From Mytilus trossulus (taxonomy: Eukaryota > Mollusca > Bivalvia > Mytilida > Mytilidae): a stretch of DNA of 64,000 bases. Position numbers and translations under genes: made by a program. The DNA is taken from contig NC_086378.1 in NCBI RefSeq assembly GCF_036588685.1, positions 23,289,578 to 23,353,577 of the forward strand, in the 5' to 3' direction. Under the pieces are notes generated by a model that saw only the letters and a program-made list of their open reading frames with translations, was not told the origin of the DNA and searched no databases. Below are positions 10,030 to 22,098 of the stretch, in pieces (the first letter of the stretch is position 1; each line of letters begins with the position of its first letter).

Positions 10030-13000
10030 TTGTGCCTGATACTCCCACACGATAGTGGTCAGTACATTTCCCCAAAAAGTCATTGTTTCTTCCAAACTAT
10101 ATATCTACATGTATTGTCAGTAAAATCTAGGAAAAAATAATAAGAAAAGATGTAAAAAAATACCAAGTGGTACATTTGTACAGTAACATACTGTATTAGC
10201 CTACTGAGGAAGCAATTTAGACTTCCTTCTTTAACATTTATATCATGTTATCAACAGATTATATTTTAAAGATTATCAGCATTCTTTCTCGTTATCGTAC
10301 TAAGTTTAACATTTCATCTGTTTCAAACATATTTCTTTCACCACAAATATAGCTGTATTGTCGTTATATTTCCTGTTTACTTTTTGAAGTTCAGCCTTTA
10401 CAATGGTTTCATTATTCTGCTTCCTCGTTTTGCTTGAAATTTGATTATATTCTATCAACAACAAAAAAGCTGTTTACATTTGACCCTAATATTTGTGGAT
10501 AAAAGTTTCCTTGTTTAGAATGATTCAGCCGTTTTATCGTTTATACCTCCATGTTTCTTTCTTTCATCTAAATTTCATTTTTTTCGTGTTAAAATATTTA
10601 ACCCTTCGATGTGATTTCGATTCGGCTTGTTATTTTAAGAGCTATGTTTTTGATTTGCTATCTCCTTAAAGTATTTTTACCCAAATTATTTTGATCTTCT
10701 GTTTCTCTCTTCAAAATGAAAATAAAAGTTTTATTTAATCTTGAAATTTGATTTACAAACAAAAACAAACCCAAAATTAATCAAAACTTTAAGACAGAAA
10801 AGTATTGTGTAGACTATGACAATAGGGCTTCTCTTAGGTTAAATACACACAAAAAGTTTATATATGAAATTATGCACGCAGAAAATGAAAATTGGAAGGT
10901 ACTGGGTAAAAGGTAAAGATTAAAGAATTGACGCATTCTTACAAAATTATTAGTTTTGATTTTAATTTTATTTTTAATTTTACGAGTTCAGTTCAATGCA
11001 CATGAATCAAATTTCATTATTTTCATAATATGATCCGATATTTCTTACTTACGGCCGAATAAAGATATGAACCCAATACATATTTAGCACTTATTTACAT
11101 TCCTCAAGTTGTCCAATCAAATTGATAGTATTTACCTTCTTAGTTCATTAGTTCTTATTTTTTTTTTCATGTACTTCGTAACTACTAGTATGCATACATT
11201 AATTTACCACAAGGGAAAGACCTTTGCATTAAATTTGATAGAACATAGCTTTTTATTGACTAACCGTTACTAAAACTAATTGAGGTTCATTCAGTTGTAT
11301 TAAACATATGTATATTAAGATTAAGAACTCTTTTAATTTTTTTAATTTTTAATTATTCGGTGATTTATTGACTATTCTATTGATATATTTAGAATATTGA
11401 TTCATCCCATAAGAAAAGTTGAGTAGACATTTTATAAATTTGTTTCAGAATACTCAAAACTTAAAGCTATAATTCCGAGTTCTGTTATCATATCCTTAAA
11501 GCCAAATGTAATTACTGCAAAGGTATTTTATATATGGATCTTACGATTTTGACAATTCTGTTTCGCTAAATGTGAATGCTTCAGCTTCCGATTCTTTTCT
11601 CGAACGTATATCTAATGAAGGCTATTTCAGAAATATATGCTTTGTGCACAGAAAAAGACATACTCAAATAACTCAAATACTATATTGTCTCGACTTTCTG
11701 AATACAATTAGAAATGGAGGATATGTCAAAGAGACAACAACCCACCCAAAGGACAGACTACAAATAATCTTAAGTTAATATACAAATTATCATTGAAAAT
11801 TGCTGTTTAAAGACTTAAACATTTTTAGAAATTTATTATCTCCCTTTATGTATGTGCATATCTTATATGCCTTGTCCTGGTAATCTATATGCGTTTGGTT
11901 CATTTGGAGGAGGGGGGGGGGACGGTGTTTCGACAAAGTGTATTTTTTAGCAATTTCATTTTAGTAATATTTTGGCCTTCCGTGACCATCATCACCACAG
12001 TGTCTTAACTGCCAAACGTGCGTCTTGTTATCAAAGATTGTAAATTGCTTGAGGTGAATAATATTCTAGTTTGACTTCTAAACTGTGTAATATAAGTCCG
12101 CCTAGCTGGTACACTTTTTAGAAGGCATATACCAGTAGCACGACACAAACTTCCAACTAGTATGCAGTCTACTGCGTATAGAAGAAGTCAACTGACACAT
12201 ATTTCCGACCCAAAACATACATGTTACGAATCCCTGTGATATATGCATGGCGCAGTAAACATTAACTATGTAATGTATTTAGATATTTTAAACCATCTAA
12301 ATTGCGAAAAAAACAATATGTAACTAACTGTTCGCCGTGTGGTAAAAACACTCAAACATGCGTGATTAAAGATGGTTATCGATGATATGTAATATTATTG
12401 ATAAATTATTTAAAATAACGGCTACGCTTGAAGGAGATTTGATAATTTTTAAATAATTATTGAAGGAGAAAAAAATTTTCACGAATGAAAATAAAGTAGT
12501 TAGATAACGTTTTAAGCGTTTGATAAAGACGCCTAGATTATAATTTAGAACGTAAAATCTATGCGTGATTTATTTTCTCGTTTGTGTAATTATAAATAAA
12601 GGGGATCATTCGAATTAGTGATTCGAATGGCATGGTATTATAACAATAACTATTGACATTAAGATTCTTTTTATAACGAAGTCAGTACAACAATTAAAGC
12701 ACTGTTTCTTTGCTTGGTGTGATTTTTGTTGTGCAAGTACTGAATTTGTGCCGTTGGCGGTAAACAAGCAATCAATCAATCCATCAATTATTTCAAGGGG
12801 CATAATCTACGAGCTATAAAAGAAAAAGAAATTATGTTTTTTTTCTCTGTTCAATGCGGCATTTATGAACGTGAAAAAGTGAAATGATAGTTCGCTTTTA
12901 GCAGATATATAAAGTTAGTTTCTATTTTGTCACACTGAGCTAAGAAACTTCGCTGATGAATTATTCACTTGTAAGTGAATATTTCAATCTCATTGAATCC

Positions 13001-13182
13001 GTATGCATGTGACCTAGTCTACTATAAGTAAACCACTTAGATAGAGATGGATAACCAGTTCAAAGCATGGACAAGCCATGGTCAGTAATTACAAGAAAAA
13101 GAATGTCAATGTTCAAAGGCAAACAAGTGTAAAAAAAAATTGATTGACTGCATCAAATGGCTAGAGCCCTTTCCAACTTATG
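10030..13182. other. gene-free stretch
   Basis: About 3.1 kb without supportable exons. A truncated family D fragment on the minus strand sits at 11700-11762, a G-run near 11910-11921, and a small perfect hairpin CATTCGAAT/ATTCGAATG near 12606-12630. Nothing else stands out. Confidence 0.5.
11700..11762 (-). repeat. dispersed repeat family D, truncated
   Basis: GTCAAAGAGACAACAACCCA followed by CCCAAAGGACAGAC is the inverted 3' end of the unit seen whole at 17428-17590 and 58358-58526. Confidence 0.6.
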
Positions 13183-13822
13183 TGTAACGTAAGGGTACCC
13201 AAATTGCACCGAGTACCCAAATTGCACCTATTTAGAAAAAAATAGCAACAAAAATCTTACAAGATTTCCTAGAGACTAAACAATTTGTATTTTTATGATT
13301 TGATACTATGCACGTCTCCCAACATAGGTAAACATATTTAGATATACACAAAACGTTCACAGTATTTATCAACAGATGGACTGTTTACTGAAAAAACAAA
13401 ATGTACGAAAACGTCACAATGCGACGTCATCAAAACGTCATCTTTTTAAAATTAGCAAATACAATATATTACAACTATCCATTTCGTAAAATATGAAGAG
13501 TAAGCATGGACAAATATCCAATTGTTCAAAATATTTGAAGAAATTAAACAAAAGCCCGGTTATTAGACTTTTGACGACGTGAATCTAAGCATGGATGCAA
13601 TTTGGGTACTCCTCATTACAGAATCATGGATAGTTTGGAGGTTGATTCAAACCCATTTTTCAATGACTCAATATGGATTAAAATCTAATTTGGTGTACCT
13701 ATACAATCAAGAAGGATAGGACTACAAAATAAACACAGTATGGACATTTTTTTCTTGATCATAAAAAAACGTAGGTGAAAAAACTGTCAAAATAGGTGCA
13801 ATTTGGGTACCGTCACGTTACA
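13183..13822. mobile_element. 640-bp MITE with TGTAACGT...GGGTACC inverted ends
   Basis: The left end TGTAACGTAAGGGTACCCAA ATTGCACC and the right end (inverse) TGTAACGTGACGGTACCCAA ATTGCACC pair over about 35 bp, with two mismatches in the first 28. The core ACCCAAATTGCACC is repeated directly next to the left end (about 13210-13229) and appears again inverted at about 13593-13607, giving subterminal repeats. No transposase frame is visible in the 640 bp, so it is non-autonomous. The flanks do not show a clear duplication. Confidence 0.7.
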
Positions 13823-15696
13823 GTTTGTAGTTATGTTTTGTCAAAGGACAAAAACTCATTCAATAATAAATTAAACAAACCTAGAAATATCCAATTGCAC
13901 GAGTTCGTTTTCTATTATATATGTTTATACCGGGATATATGACCGTCAGCAGTCTTTGAAGGTCATCGCGATGGTTAATAAGTTGACGTCTGGACTAAAA
14001 TGCTCGAGAAATACTGATACATATTATCATTTGGATGTACGTTTTAGAGTGTTATAAACCAAATATATATGAGAATTTGAGTCAAACCAGTGAGCCTGAA
14101 TTTGACAGCTTATGACTCTTTAAACATTTCAAGCAATAGTAATCGCAATCTTTTTTTCAAGTATTTTATTTACAAAAAGCTTTATTATGTATAACATCCT
14201 TGAAATCAAAGGATGGGATGGAGTTAAATGAAAAGTACCAAAAATTTATAATAAATCAATGATCATATGATCTCATCCAAACCTCATTCTTACGAGAGAT
14301 ACAGAACTTTATTCCCCTCCTTACAGTAATATGTCTTCAAATTTGTCACAAACTCCAGAGAGAGAAGAGAGTGAGAGATAAAGAGGTACATGTACAGTAG
14401 CCCGCATGGGAACTCGTCCGCGGCTTTCCCGCATAGAGAAACTTCTAACCTCGACTTAGATAGGTCTGCTTCGTACCTTCGACAGACCCGCCGTAGCCCG
14501 CATGGAATCTCGTCCGCGGCCTCCCATCGCCCTCCCTTCCCCGAATAGATGTATGAAGCAGACATAATATTCTCACTAGAGATTATATTCAATTTATAAT
14601 AAACTCAATTTGAACGAATACACCAGGAGGAATTCTGAGCAATTTGTTAAACTTAATTTGTCCCATTCAATGATTTGTATAGAATTTTATCAAAATTAAT
14701 GATGTGAACAGTTTAAACGTTAATGAATATCCCAGGATGATTTCTAAGCACTTTGCTCAACTTGTTCCATTCAGCGACGTGCATAGTAAATGTAAGCTTT
14801 CTATACAAATCCGTGGTCTAATGAAACGATATCAATACTATCTCAAATTTGCAGTTGTTAGTATTTTTAATATGTTGTATTCAGTTTTTGAAGCTTCAGT
14901 GTAAGATATGATTAGAATTACAATTGATCTGTTCATAGCCAACATGGCAGTGTGGATGGGTTCTACAGAATAACGAATAATGGACAAAATCTGCAGAAAA
15001 ACATTAAGAATAGAGAAAATAGGCAAAACAGATAAAAAGTAATTATGGGTTGTTGAAATCTCAATAACCGAAACTGTTGGGCAAAACTTATAAAGTGTAG
15101 TGAAAGACGACTAAAAATAAAAGAATACATAATTGAAAGGCCCTCCATCCGGACCCTACATCATTGATCGTCTGTACCATGTAAAAAGATGTTTGTTAGT
15201 ATTGCTATCAACACGCTCACCTGACGAAAGGTAAATTGATTATGTCTCAACATTCTGTTTATTCCATTTGAATAAAGTCTTGTGCATTTCTAAAAGAGAT
15301 CTACAAGAGATTGATTTTTTTGCGGTTTGATAAAGACATTAAGATAGCTAGAGTGGAACTTACTTGTTTTGTGTTCTTACAGATAAGAATAAATTATCGA
15401 TTGAGAATTAACCAGAGATATAAAAATAAAAGACATTGGACCTATAATTGTTAAATATCTTACAAGTCTATAAACATCATGGTTTACTGTTGAAATTGGA
15501 CTTTGAACTAATGTAGCTTTCTATGAGTTCTCGTATATATCAGTACTTCTTTTTCTTTATTTTTGTTTGCTTGTTATTTGTTTTTGATTTAATTTCATGT
15601 CTACATGAATACTTAAGACCTTTTCTACTGATTTTTACATATTGTTCTTGTGGTGTGTGGATACAACATTGTCATTGGTGAAGGGATGGTCTCAAA
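13823..15696. other. gene-free stretch with a GC-rich direct repeat
   Basis: The only structure noted is a 28-bp sequence near 14398 (GTAGCCCGCATGGGAACTCG TCCGCGGC) that recurs directly near 14492 with two changes. The local GC content is unusual for this window. No exon is supported. A 100-codon minus-strand frame across this repeat looks like chance. Confidence 0.45.
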
Positions 15697-15898
15697 TACT
15701 GTAAACCAACTTATTTTTGCGAGCGATTTATTTTCGCGACATACGCGAGTAGCAATATAACGCGAATATGTTTAACTTGGATCTTTACTTATTAAACTAC
15801 ATCAAGTAGATAAGAAAATCGCGAAATTAAGTAGCCGCGAAATGGACTATAAATCGTAAAACGCGACAGTAGCCGCGAAAATAAGTTGGTTCACAATA
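15697..15898. mobile_element. 200-bp MITE with CCAACTTATTTTYGCG inverted ends
   Basis: The left end ATACTGTAAACCAACTTATTTTTGCG and the right end CGCGAAAATAAGTTGGTTCACAATAT are inverted copies of about 26 bp. The interior is rich in CGCG and GCCGCGAAA motifs. TA at each border could be the target-site duplication, but this is not certain. The short length and lack of coding capacity fit a miniature inverted-repeat element. Confidence 0.7.
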
Positions 15899-17427
15899 TG
15901 TTCAACCCTCTACAATCTGTATATTCCTGTCCCAAATACAGTTAGTCTGTAATCCAGTATTTCAGTTTGGGCGATGAAAGTACATGTGCATATATGATAT
16001 TCGTTTTTGTTTAGTTTGACTATAAATAAGACCTTTAGTTTTACCATTTGGATTATTTAATATTATTAAAGCTTTCTATACGATCGTGGTTTTGCATCTT
16101 GTTGAAATTTGTATGGTGACTAGTAGTTTGTCCTTTGGTCTTCGATGGAAAGGAACTGTTGTGAACTTGACTTTTATTTGCAATTAAACCACGTTTCTTT
16201 AACCCTGCATACCGCCATTACCCATGTGGAATCATAATTGTTTTAAATATACATTGAACGACAAAATTTCGTCCTATGTGATGTTTACATTTTCTGACAT
16301 CAAACACGCGAAACAATGAATGTGTTTTTTAAATTTGATAGATGCTTTCTGTGGTTTTTTTTTGTGTAAATGTTTGTTTGTTTTGAGATTGTAACACAGT
16401 GATGACTGCTGTAACCATATTTTACTTTGTTACCGACTTATGTCGGTTTTGTTCACGCATCGTTGTAAATATAACGGAATTTGATGCGACTGCCATACAA
16501 GTAAAAGGTTAAGTTTACCTTAGCCGTATTTGGCACAACTTTTTGGAATTTTGGATCCTCAATGCTCTTCAACTTTGTATTTGTTTGGTTTATTACAATT
16601 TGATATGAGCGTCACTGGTGAGTCTTATGTAGACGAAACGCGCGTCTGGCGTACTAAATTATAATTCTGGTACCTTTGATAACAATTTAGCGCTATAAAA
16701 CCAGGTTCAATCCACCATTTTCTACATTTGAAAATTCCTGTACTAAGTCATGAATATGACAGGTGTTGTACATTCGTTTGGTGTGTTTTATCATTTGATT
16801 TTGCCATTTGATTAGGAACTTTCCGTTTTGAATTTCCCTAGAAGTTCAGTACAAAATAAGAATCTTTTCCTGCTTTATTATAATTGCTCTTTTCTCACAG
16901 AAGCAGCAAAGCCACGGTATAGAAGAGGGAGAACCTTGAACCGGATGTATGCATACGCAGTCACGTTCGGATTAAATATAGGGCACAGGCACTTGTGTCA
17001 GAAAAAATATCCTTTATACATGTACCTTAATATAACACACTTGAGACAGGTGTCTGTAGAATAGGGGCGTGTTTTAAAGGAAATAAAAAAAACTCCTTTT
17101 TTTCGCAGTCCAAATTACCCGGTTTTCATTCCAGTTCACCTACTTTACAGATTCTAACGATTTTATTTGTTTCCATACTTATCTTGATGTTAATGAAATA
17201 TTTTCCACTAGACAAACACTCAAAAAATTCTTTAAATTATTTTACGATTTTCTACTATGATGATGATCAGATCGTATCAATTTACATAAATACTCATTTG
17301 TGATGAATATATAAGACTAAATAGACTGCCATTTTAAGAATATACATATTTATAGCATGGAAGTAATATATGTAAATATTACTTCCATGTTTATAGTAAG
17401 ACTTATAGAGTGATACGTCCTTTTTAA
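15899..17427. other. gene-free stretch with repeats
   Basis: It contains a family C copy (16508-16690), a TTTTGCCATTTGATTAGGAA unit (about 16795-16850, also at 61798-61860), a diverged copy of the CACAGGCACTTG hairpin family (16983-17062) and a perfect 14-bp hairpin CATGGAAGTAATAT/ATATTACTTCCATG (about 17355-17389). No exon is supported. Confidence 0.5.
16508..16690 (-). repeat. dispersed repeat family C, copy 2 (-)
   Basis: This is the inverse of the unit at 3886-4092: CCTTAGCCGTATTTGGCACA, CAATGCTCTTCAACTTTGTA, GAGCGTCACTGGTGAGTCTT, GTAGACGAAACGCGCGTCTG, ending GGTACCTTTGATAAC. It is well preserved end to end. Confidence 0.8.
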
Positions 17428-17590
17428 CTGAACTAGTACACAATTTTATCTAGGGGTCAGCTGAGGACCACCTCCGGGGGCAGGATTTTCTCACTGCGTT
17501 GCAGACCTATTGGTAGCCTTCGGCTGTTGTCTGCTCTTTGGTCGGGTTGTTGTCTCTTTGTATATTTACCATTTACATTCTCAATTTTAT
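17428..17590 (+). repeat. dispersed repeat family D, copy 1
   Basis: The unit begins near CTGAACTAGTA, continues GGGGTCAGCTGAGGACCACC, CAGACCTATTGGTAGCCTTC, TTGTCTGCTCTTTGGTCGGG, TTGTTGTCTCTTTG, and ends ATTCTCAATTTTAT. A second copy at 58358-58526 matches it from end to end, which fixes the unit at about 160 bp. Confidence 0.75.
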
Positions 17591-20500
17591 TGACTCGTAA
17601 AATTGTGTTAAACTTTTCCATTGATCTTATCATACTAATTTGCTGTGTAGTATCTGGCTTATTAGATGAAAACGTTTTAGCGGTTTTATTTTAATTTCCT
17701 ATGCATATTCAAAGTAATATTACGTACAAAATTAGCAAAGATTTATGTCTAATAAAACGTATATTTAGATACAGTCTTATTATTCACCTTTCTGATAATG
17801 AATATTGCGTGAGTTGATTTTGTTCAATCATGATTTTGAATGTATGGGATTGTTGATGCATACCGCATATTTATTTCATTTACTAGATAAATTAATTTGA
17901 TACAGTTCAACTTCAGTTTACCGTTAATTCATTTTCAATAGAGTAATATGTGGGAACTTCTCGTACACTGAGACTCATAAATAAATTAAATTGATGTTTC
18001 GTAATATATTAAATATTAGGAGCTGCGTAAGGTTATACCTAACTAGTTGAATATCATGTTCATAACATAATAAAACCGTACACCAAGTCGACAAACGGGG
18101 CTTTTCATCTTTTAAGTATGCACACTAAGCTGTATTTATACTCATTTTAAAAAAAAAAACAGAACCTTCAATGGAGGTATAGGTAGATAGGTATCTTTAT
18201 TTTAAACTACAACTTGGTACATATACATGAAATACAATATATTACAAATTTAAATTTATATCTTTTTTTTATACTTTCTCACGGAGTACAAATAATAAAT
18301 AACTTTTATAATTTCCAATTAGTGCTTTTTTCCGTATTATATTCTCAATTGGTTGAACATGTTATTACATGTTATAAACATGATATATTTTTTTAACAAA
18401 GGTGTTTGTTATACGTCGTCCATACGTCAGGATTTTTTTTTCAAAGATAGATATTTAATCCATTTATCTTTACTATATACTTGAGATATTTTGAATATTT
18501 TTTTTCAACAGAAACACAATTGAATTTCGAAATAACTCGCTATATAAAGTGTAGAGATACCATCTAAGGTGTCTGTTAAAACAAAAACAAAATATATATG
18601 TTTAGAGGAATAGTATCAGTTTGAAGATCGTTGGATACAAACATTGTAAGTTGGTTTTATTTTTTATTTGAAAAGTTTAAAATTTAACATTGTACTTCGT
18701 TCCACAATTTGTATTTTAGTGGGTTTTTAAATAGTTTATATATAGTTGTAGAATGCTCTAGTGTCTCATAAGCCTGTTGAGGATACCTGTCATATTTTAT
18801 TAATGTGCAATGTAAATTGTATATCATATAAACTCTCCCCCCCCCAAAAAAAAAAAAAAGCCACAAAATACTGGATAACCATATACATATATAATCAATC
18901 ACATGTTGAAGGATTTGAAACAGGGAATATTGATCTTTGATGAATTATGGAAATATTTTGTCACAAAGTTTTATACTGGAATTTGTATCTATATATGTGA
19001 CGTTACAACAAAAATATAAGCTTGTGATCTGCAAACGTACAGACAAAACATAATTGTTTAAAGCAAGTGCTGTCAAGTCTATGAAGCTGAATTCAGAAAG
19101 GCACATTCTTATGTAATATAACAGATTCTATGAACAAATAATTTCAAGCTTTAAAATGGTCTCTGTCCAAATCTAACCAAATGTGTTAAAAGTTTAAGTA
19201 AAGAAAGCGTGTTCACATATACCCGATATTTGACACAAAATCTACTGTTTCTTTTATCTGACAAGAAAAAGTACTTTTACATTACGTGTATTTGTTTTCT
19301 TGTCCTTTTGTTTCTATATTTACATTAACGATTGATACTTAATGATCCCTTTAAAATCATATGACTACTGGAAAATACAAATATTAGCACAAACTAAAAT
19401 ATATGACATCTTTATTGAAACCAATTCTAATAGGACGCATTTAGTTATGGATTGTTTGTTCTATTAATAAACAACGAATTTATTACTTTTATGATTTTAT
19501 ACCTCGTGCCCTTGTATGCCGTTTAATATTCATAATAATTATAATAATAATAATAATAATAATAATAAATCCCTAATCAATTGTAATAACAATAAATTGT
19601 GTGCAATAGAACGAATGTAGATGTGTAGTCAAATTAAATATTTTGTAAAACATGTATCATGACATGTACGATGTACCATCGTAATCAAACAAAACAAAAT
19701 TAATTGTGTGCAATAGAACGAATATAGATGTGTAGTCAAATTGAATATTTTATAAAACATGTATACATGTACCATCGATCGTAATCGAACAAAACAAAAT
19801 TAGTAGTGAAGTCAAAATTAGTAGGCTGCTGGTGTATAAAAAAGGGGGAGCGTGAAATTCAATCTTGTTAAAAACCGTACTGAAACGTACACCAGTATTA
19901 TACTTTCATCCTTTATAATATAAAAAGTATACATTAAAAGTTCAAGGAAGTGTATATCAATTGAATTAAAGTTTTATAGATTCTATCAAAACTTAAATCT
20001 GACATATCCTTTTAAGAACAACAAAATATTTATTTGATTTGTTAGAATTGCCATTTTTCGGAGTTTAATCAGATGTCATGGAAATGTGAATGAGAATTGA
20101 AATATATATCTTCTATCATGCTGTCTTGTATCAATGCGTGTCAAAAGAAATGTCAAGTATAACATGTTTTGTTGTAGAAAGCGACATTAAATGCGATTTA
20201 TTGAATACGAAAGCGTATTAGCAACAATGTTGTCAATTCATTACGTTAAAAAAAACGTATCCAAATTACACGATGGTCGTTCATTTTGTTCCGAAAGTAC
20301 ATTTGAAAGAATAATATTTTGAAAAATCACATTAAATTCGTTCGTCAACTTGTGTCAACATAACATACATATAAATGAAGTATGGTGACCAATCTATTTA
20401 TTCATATTCTGAAATCAGATATGTAAATATTTTATTTAATATTTTGAGATACTTAATCTATCCGATGTCAATTTGGGATTTAAATACTTGAAGAAAAAAA

Positions 20501-22038
20501 ACATAAGGAAAATAAGGAAATAAATTTTAAACCAAAAATAACCAATACAAGTAGACCGACACACAGACCGTTTCTAAACATATGTTTCAAACCGACACTA
20601 AAGTTGTTGTAATCAAACATCAAATAAATAATCAAATAAAAAACTAACAAATGCAATAAAAAGTAGCAGTGGAAACTAGCAAATACCAAAGAAACAAAAC
20701 AATGTGAAACTTCCTGGTGGAAAGAGCATACAATATATGTTTAAATAAGATCATCGGGAAGTGAAATAGGACCATACTGTCTAGATTTATCTGATCATGA
20801 ATACACTTTGACCTTTGATCAATACACTAAACAAAGGCAAAATAAAGCTTTCATAGATCTGCAGAATTTTGCAAGGTTTAGATAATTAAAACGATAAATA
20901 ATAAATTATTAGAAACTTGGTAATTGAATTGTATGCGTTTCGTGGATTAAAATACGACATATGGCATTTACAAAATAGATAAATTCTTTATTTATGTGAT
21001 ACAACAAAAAACAACAAAAAAAAAACCTATGCAACATGGGACAAATAGCATTCGTATATAATCTGAAGCAGGAAGTTGACACAAATCGATTTCACTAATC
21101 AACAAAGATTAATGGAAATCTATGGAAAATATACGTCGTCCATGAGTTCTTACACTTTTAAATTCTATCAAATACCAATAAAGTTATCTTCACGATGATA
21201 TGTCACGAAACTGACTTTAAGATTCAAGGTACAAGTCAGTGTATATATTTGTCTTTTCGTAAAACCATAAATGAGATAATGTCAAGTGCCGGATGTCATG
21301 ATTTAAATGAGAACTATATCAAAATTCGAATTAGTTTTCAAATATCTAGACCTCTTTTTATTTTGGAGACATAATCATCATCACACACGGTTGAAGTAAC
21401 TCTTTTTTTTAATTAGTGAAGTCAAGTGCTGGATGACACGATATTATTGAGACCTCGTGTGAAAACCCTCTGTTTGAAAATCAAAATTTATTTTCAAATG
21501 TCTGCGCTTTTTTTTTTTTTTTTCGTTTGTATACGTATTTATAAGAAATTCAATGAATGATTATGCAATGGATATCGATTTGCTAATGTAGCTATATCTT
21601 TTGTTATACACCTGTAATTGGTATTGAACAATTAATTTTCCACAGGAATCAATGATTCCAAAGTTGGCAAATATTCTATTGATCAGCCATTTTTATTTGT
21701 TCGTCTATCTGGAACTAGACCAGAGTTAAAACTCAATATTTTCAAAAAATATTCAATTCAGGAAGACCGAGTCTAAGTACAAAGAAGCATCAGACATGTA
21801 AGCTTACATTTAATTTGTTGTATGTACTTGCAGCAATGTGATAGCGATCAAGTCGGTTTCACGCTTTATTGCCGACCAGACAAGACAGATTAATTGACGT
21901 GCGAAAAATAATAGTGAACGTTTTATGTCTAATAATTCGTAAATTTGAATATAATTTTACACTATTGTGCAATTAAGTAATTGTATTTCACATGTTTTTT
22001 TCAGAAATAATAAAACGGATTAAGCCTAGACGAAGACG
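17591..22038. other. long gene-free region upstream of the tetraspanin
   Basis: No exon is supported. It includes an ATA/TAA microsatellite (about 19532-19568) followed at once by a roughly 105-bp tandem duplication (19594-19801). There are several poly-A and poly-T runs, one at 18846-18859 after a C-run. The tetraspanin promoter and any 5' untranslated exon must lie here or further upstream, but no convincing core promoter element could be chosen. Confidence 0.5.
19594..19801 (+). repeat. 105-bp tandem duplication
   Basis: GTGTGCAATAGAACGAATGT AGATGTGTAGTCAAATT...ATCGTAATCAAACAAAACAA is repeated head to tail, the second copy starting near 19704. A few substitutions and a short deletion distinguish the copies. 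It abuts the TAA microsatellite. Confidence 0.8.
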
Positions 22039-22098
22039 ATGGGTTGTTTACTTACAGTCGGTCGAATATTTTGTGTTATAGTCAATTTATTGTTTTTG
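22039..22098 (+). CDS. tetraspanin exon 1
   Basis: It encodes residues 1-20, the cytoplasmic MGC start and the first half of membrane segment 1. The donor is GTAAGT at 22099. The intron splits the first transmembrane helix. Confidence 0.88.

Noticed and set aside
14290-14592. 100-codon minus-strand open frame
   Set aside because: It owes its openness to the GC-rich direct repeat; the two repeat halves translate to the same phrase and no family is recognised.
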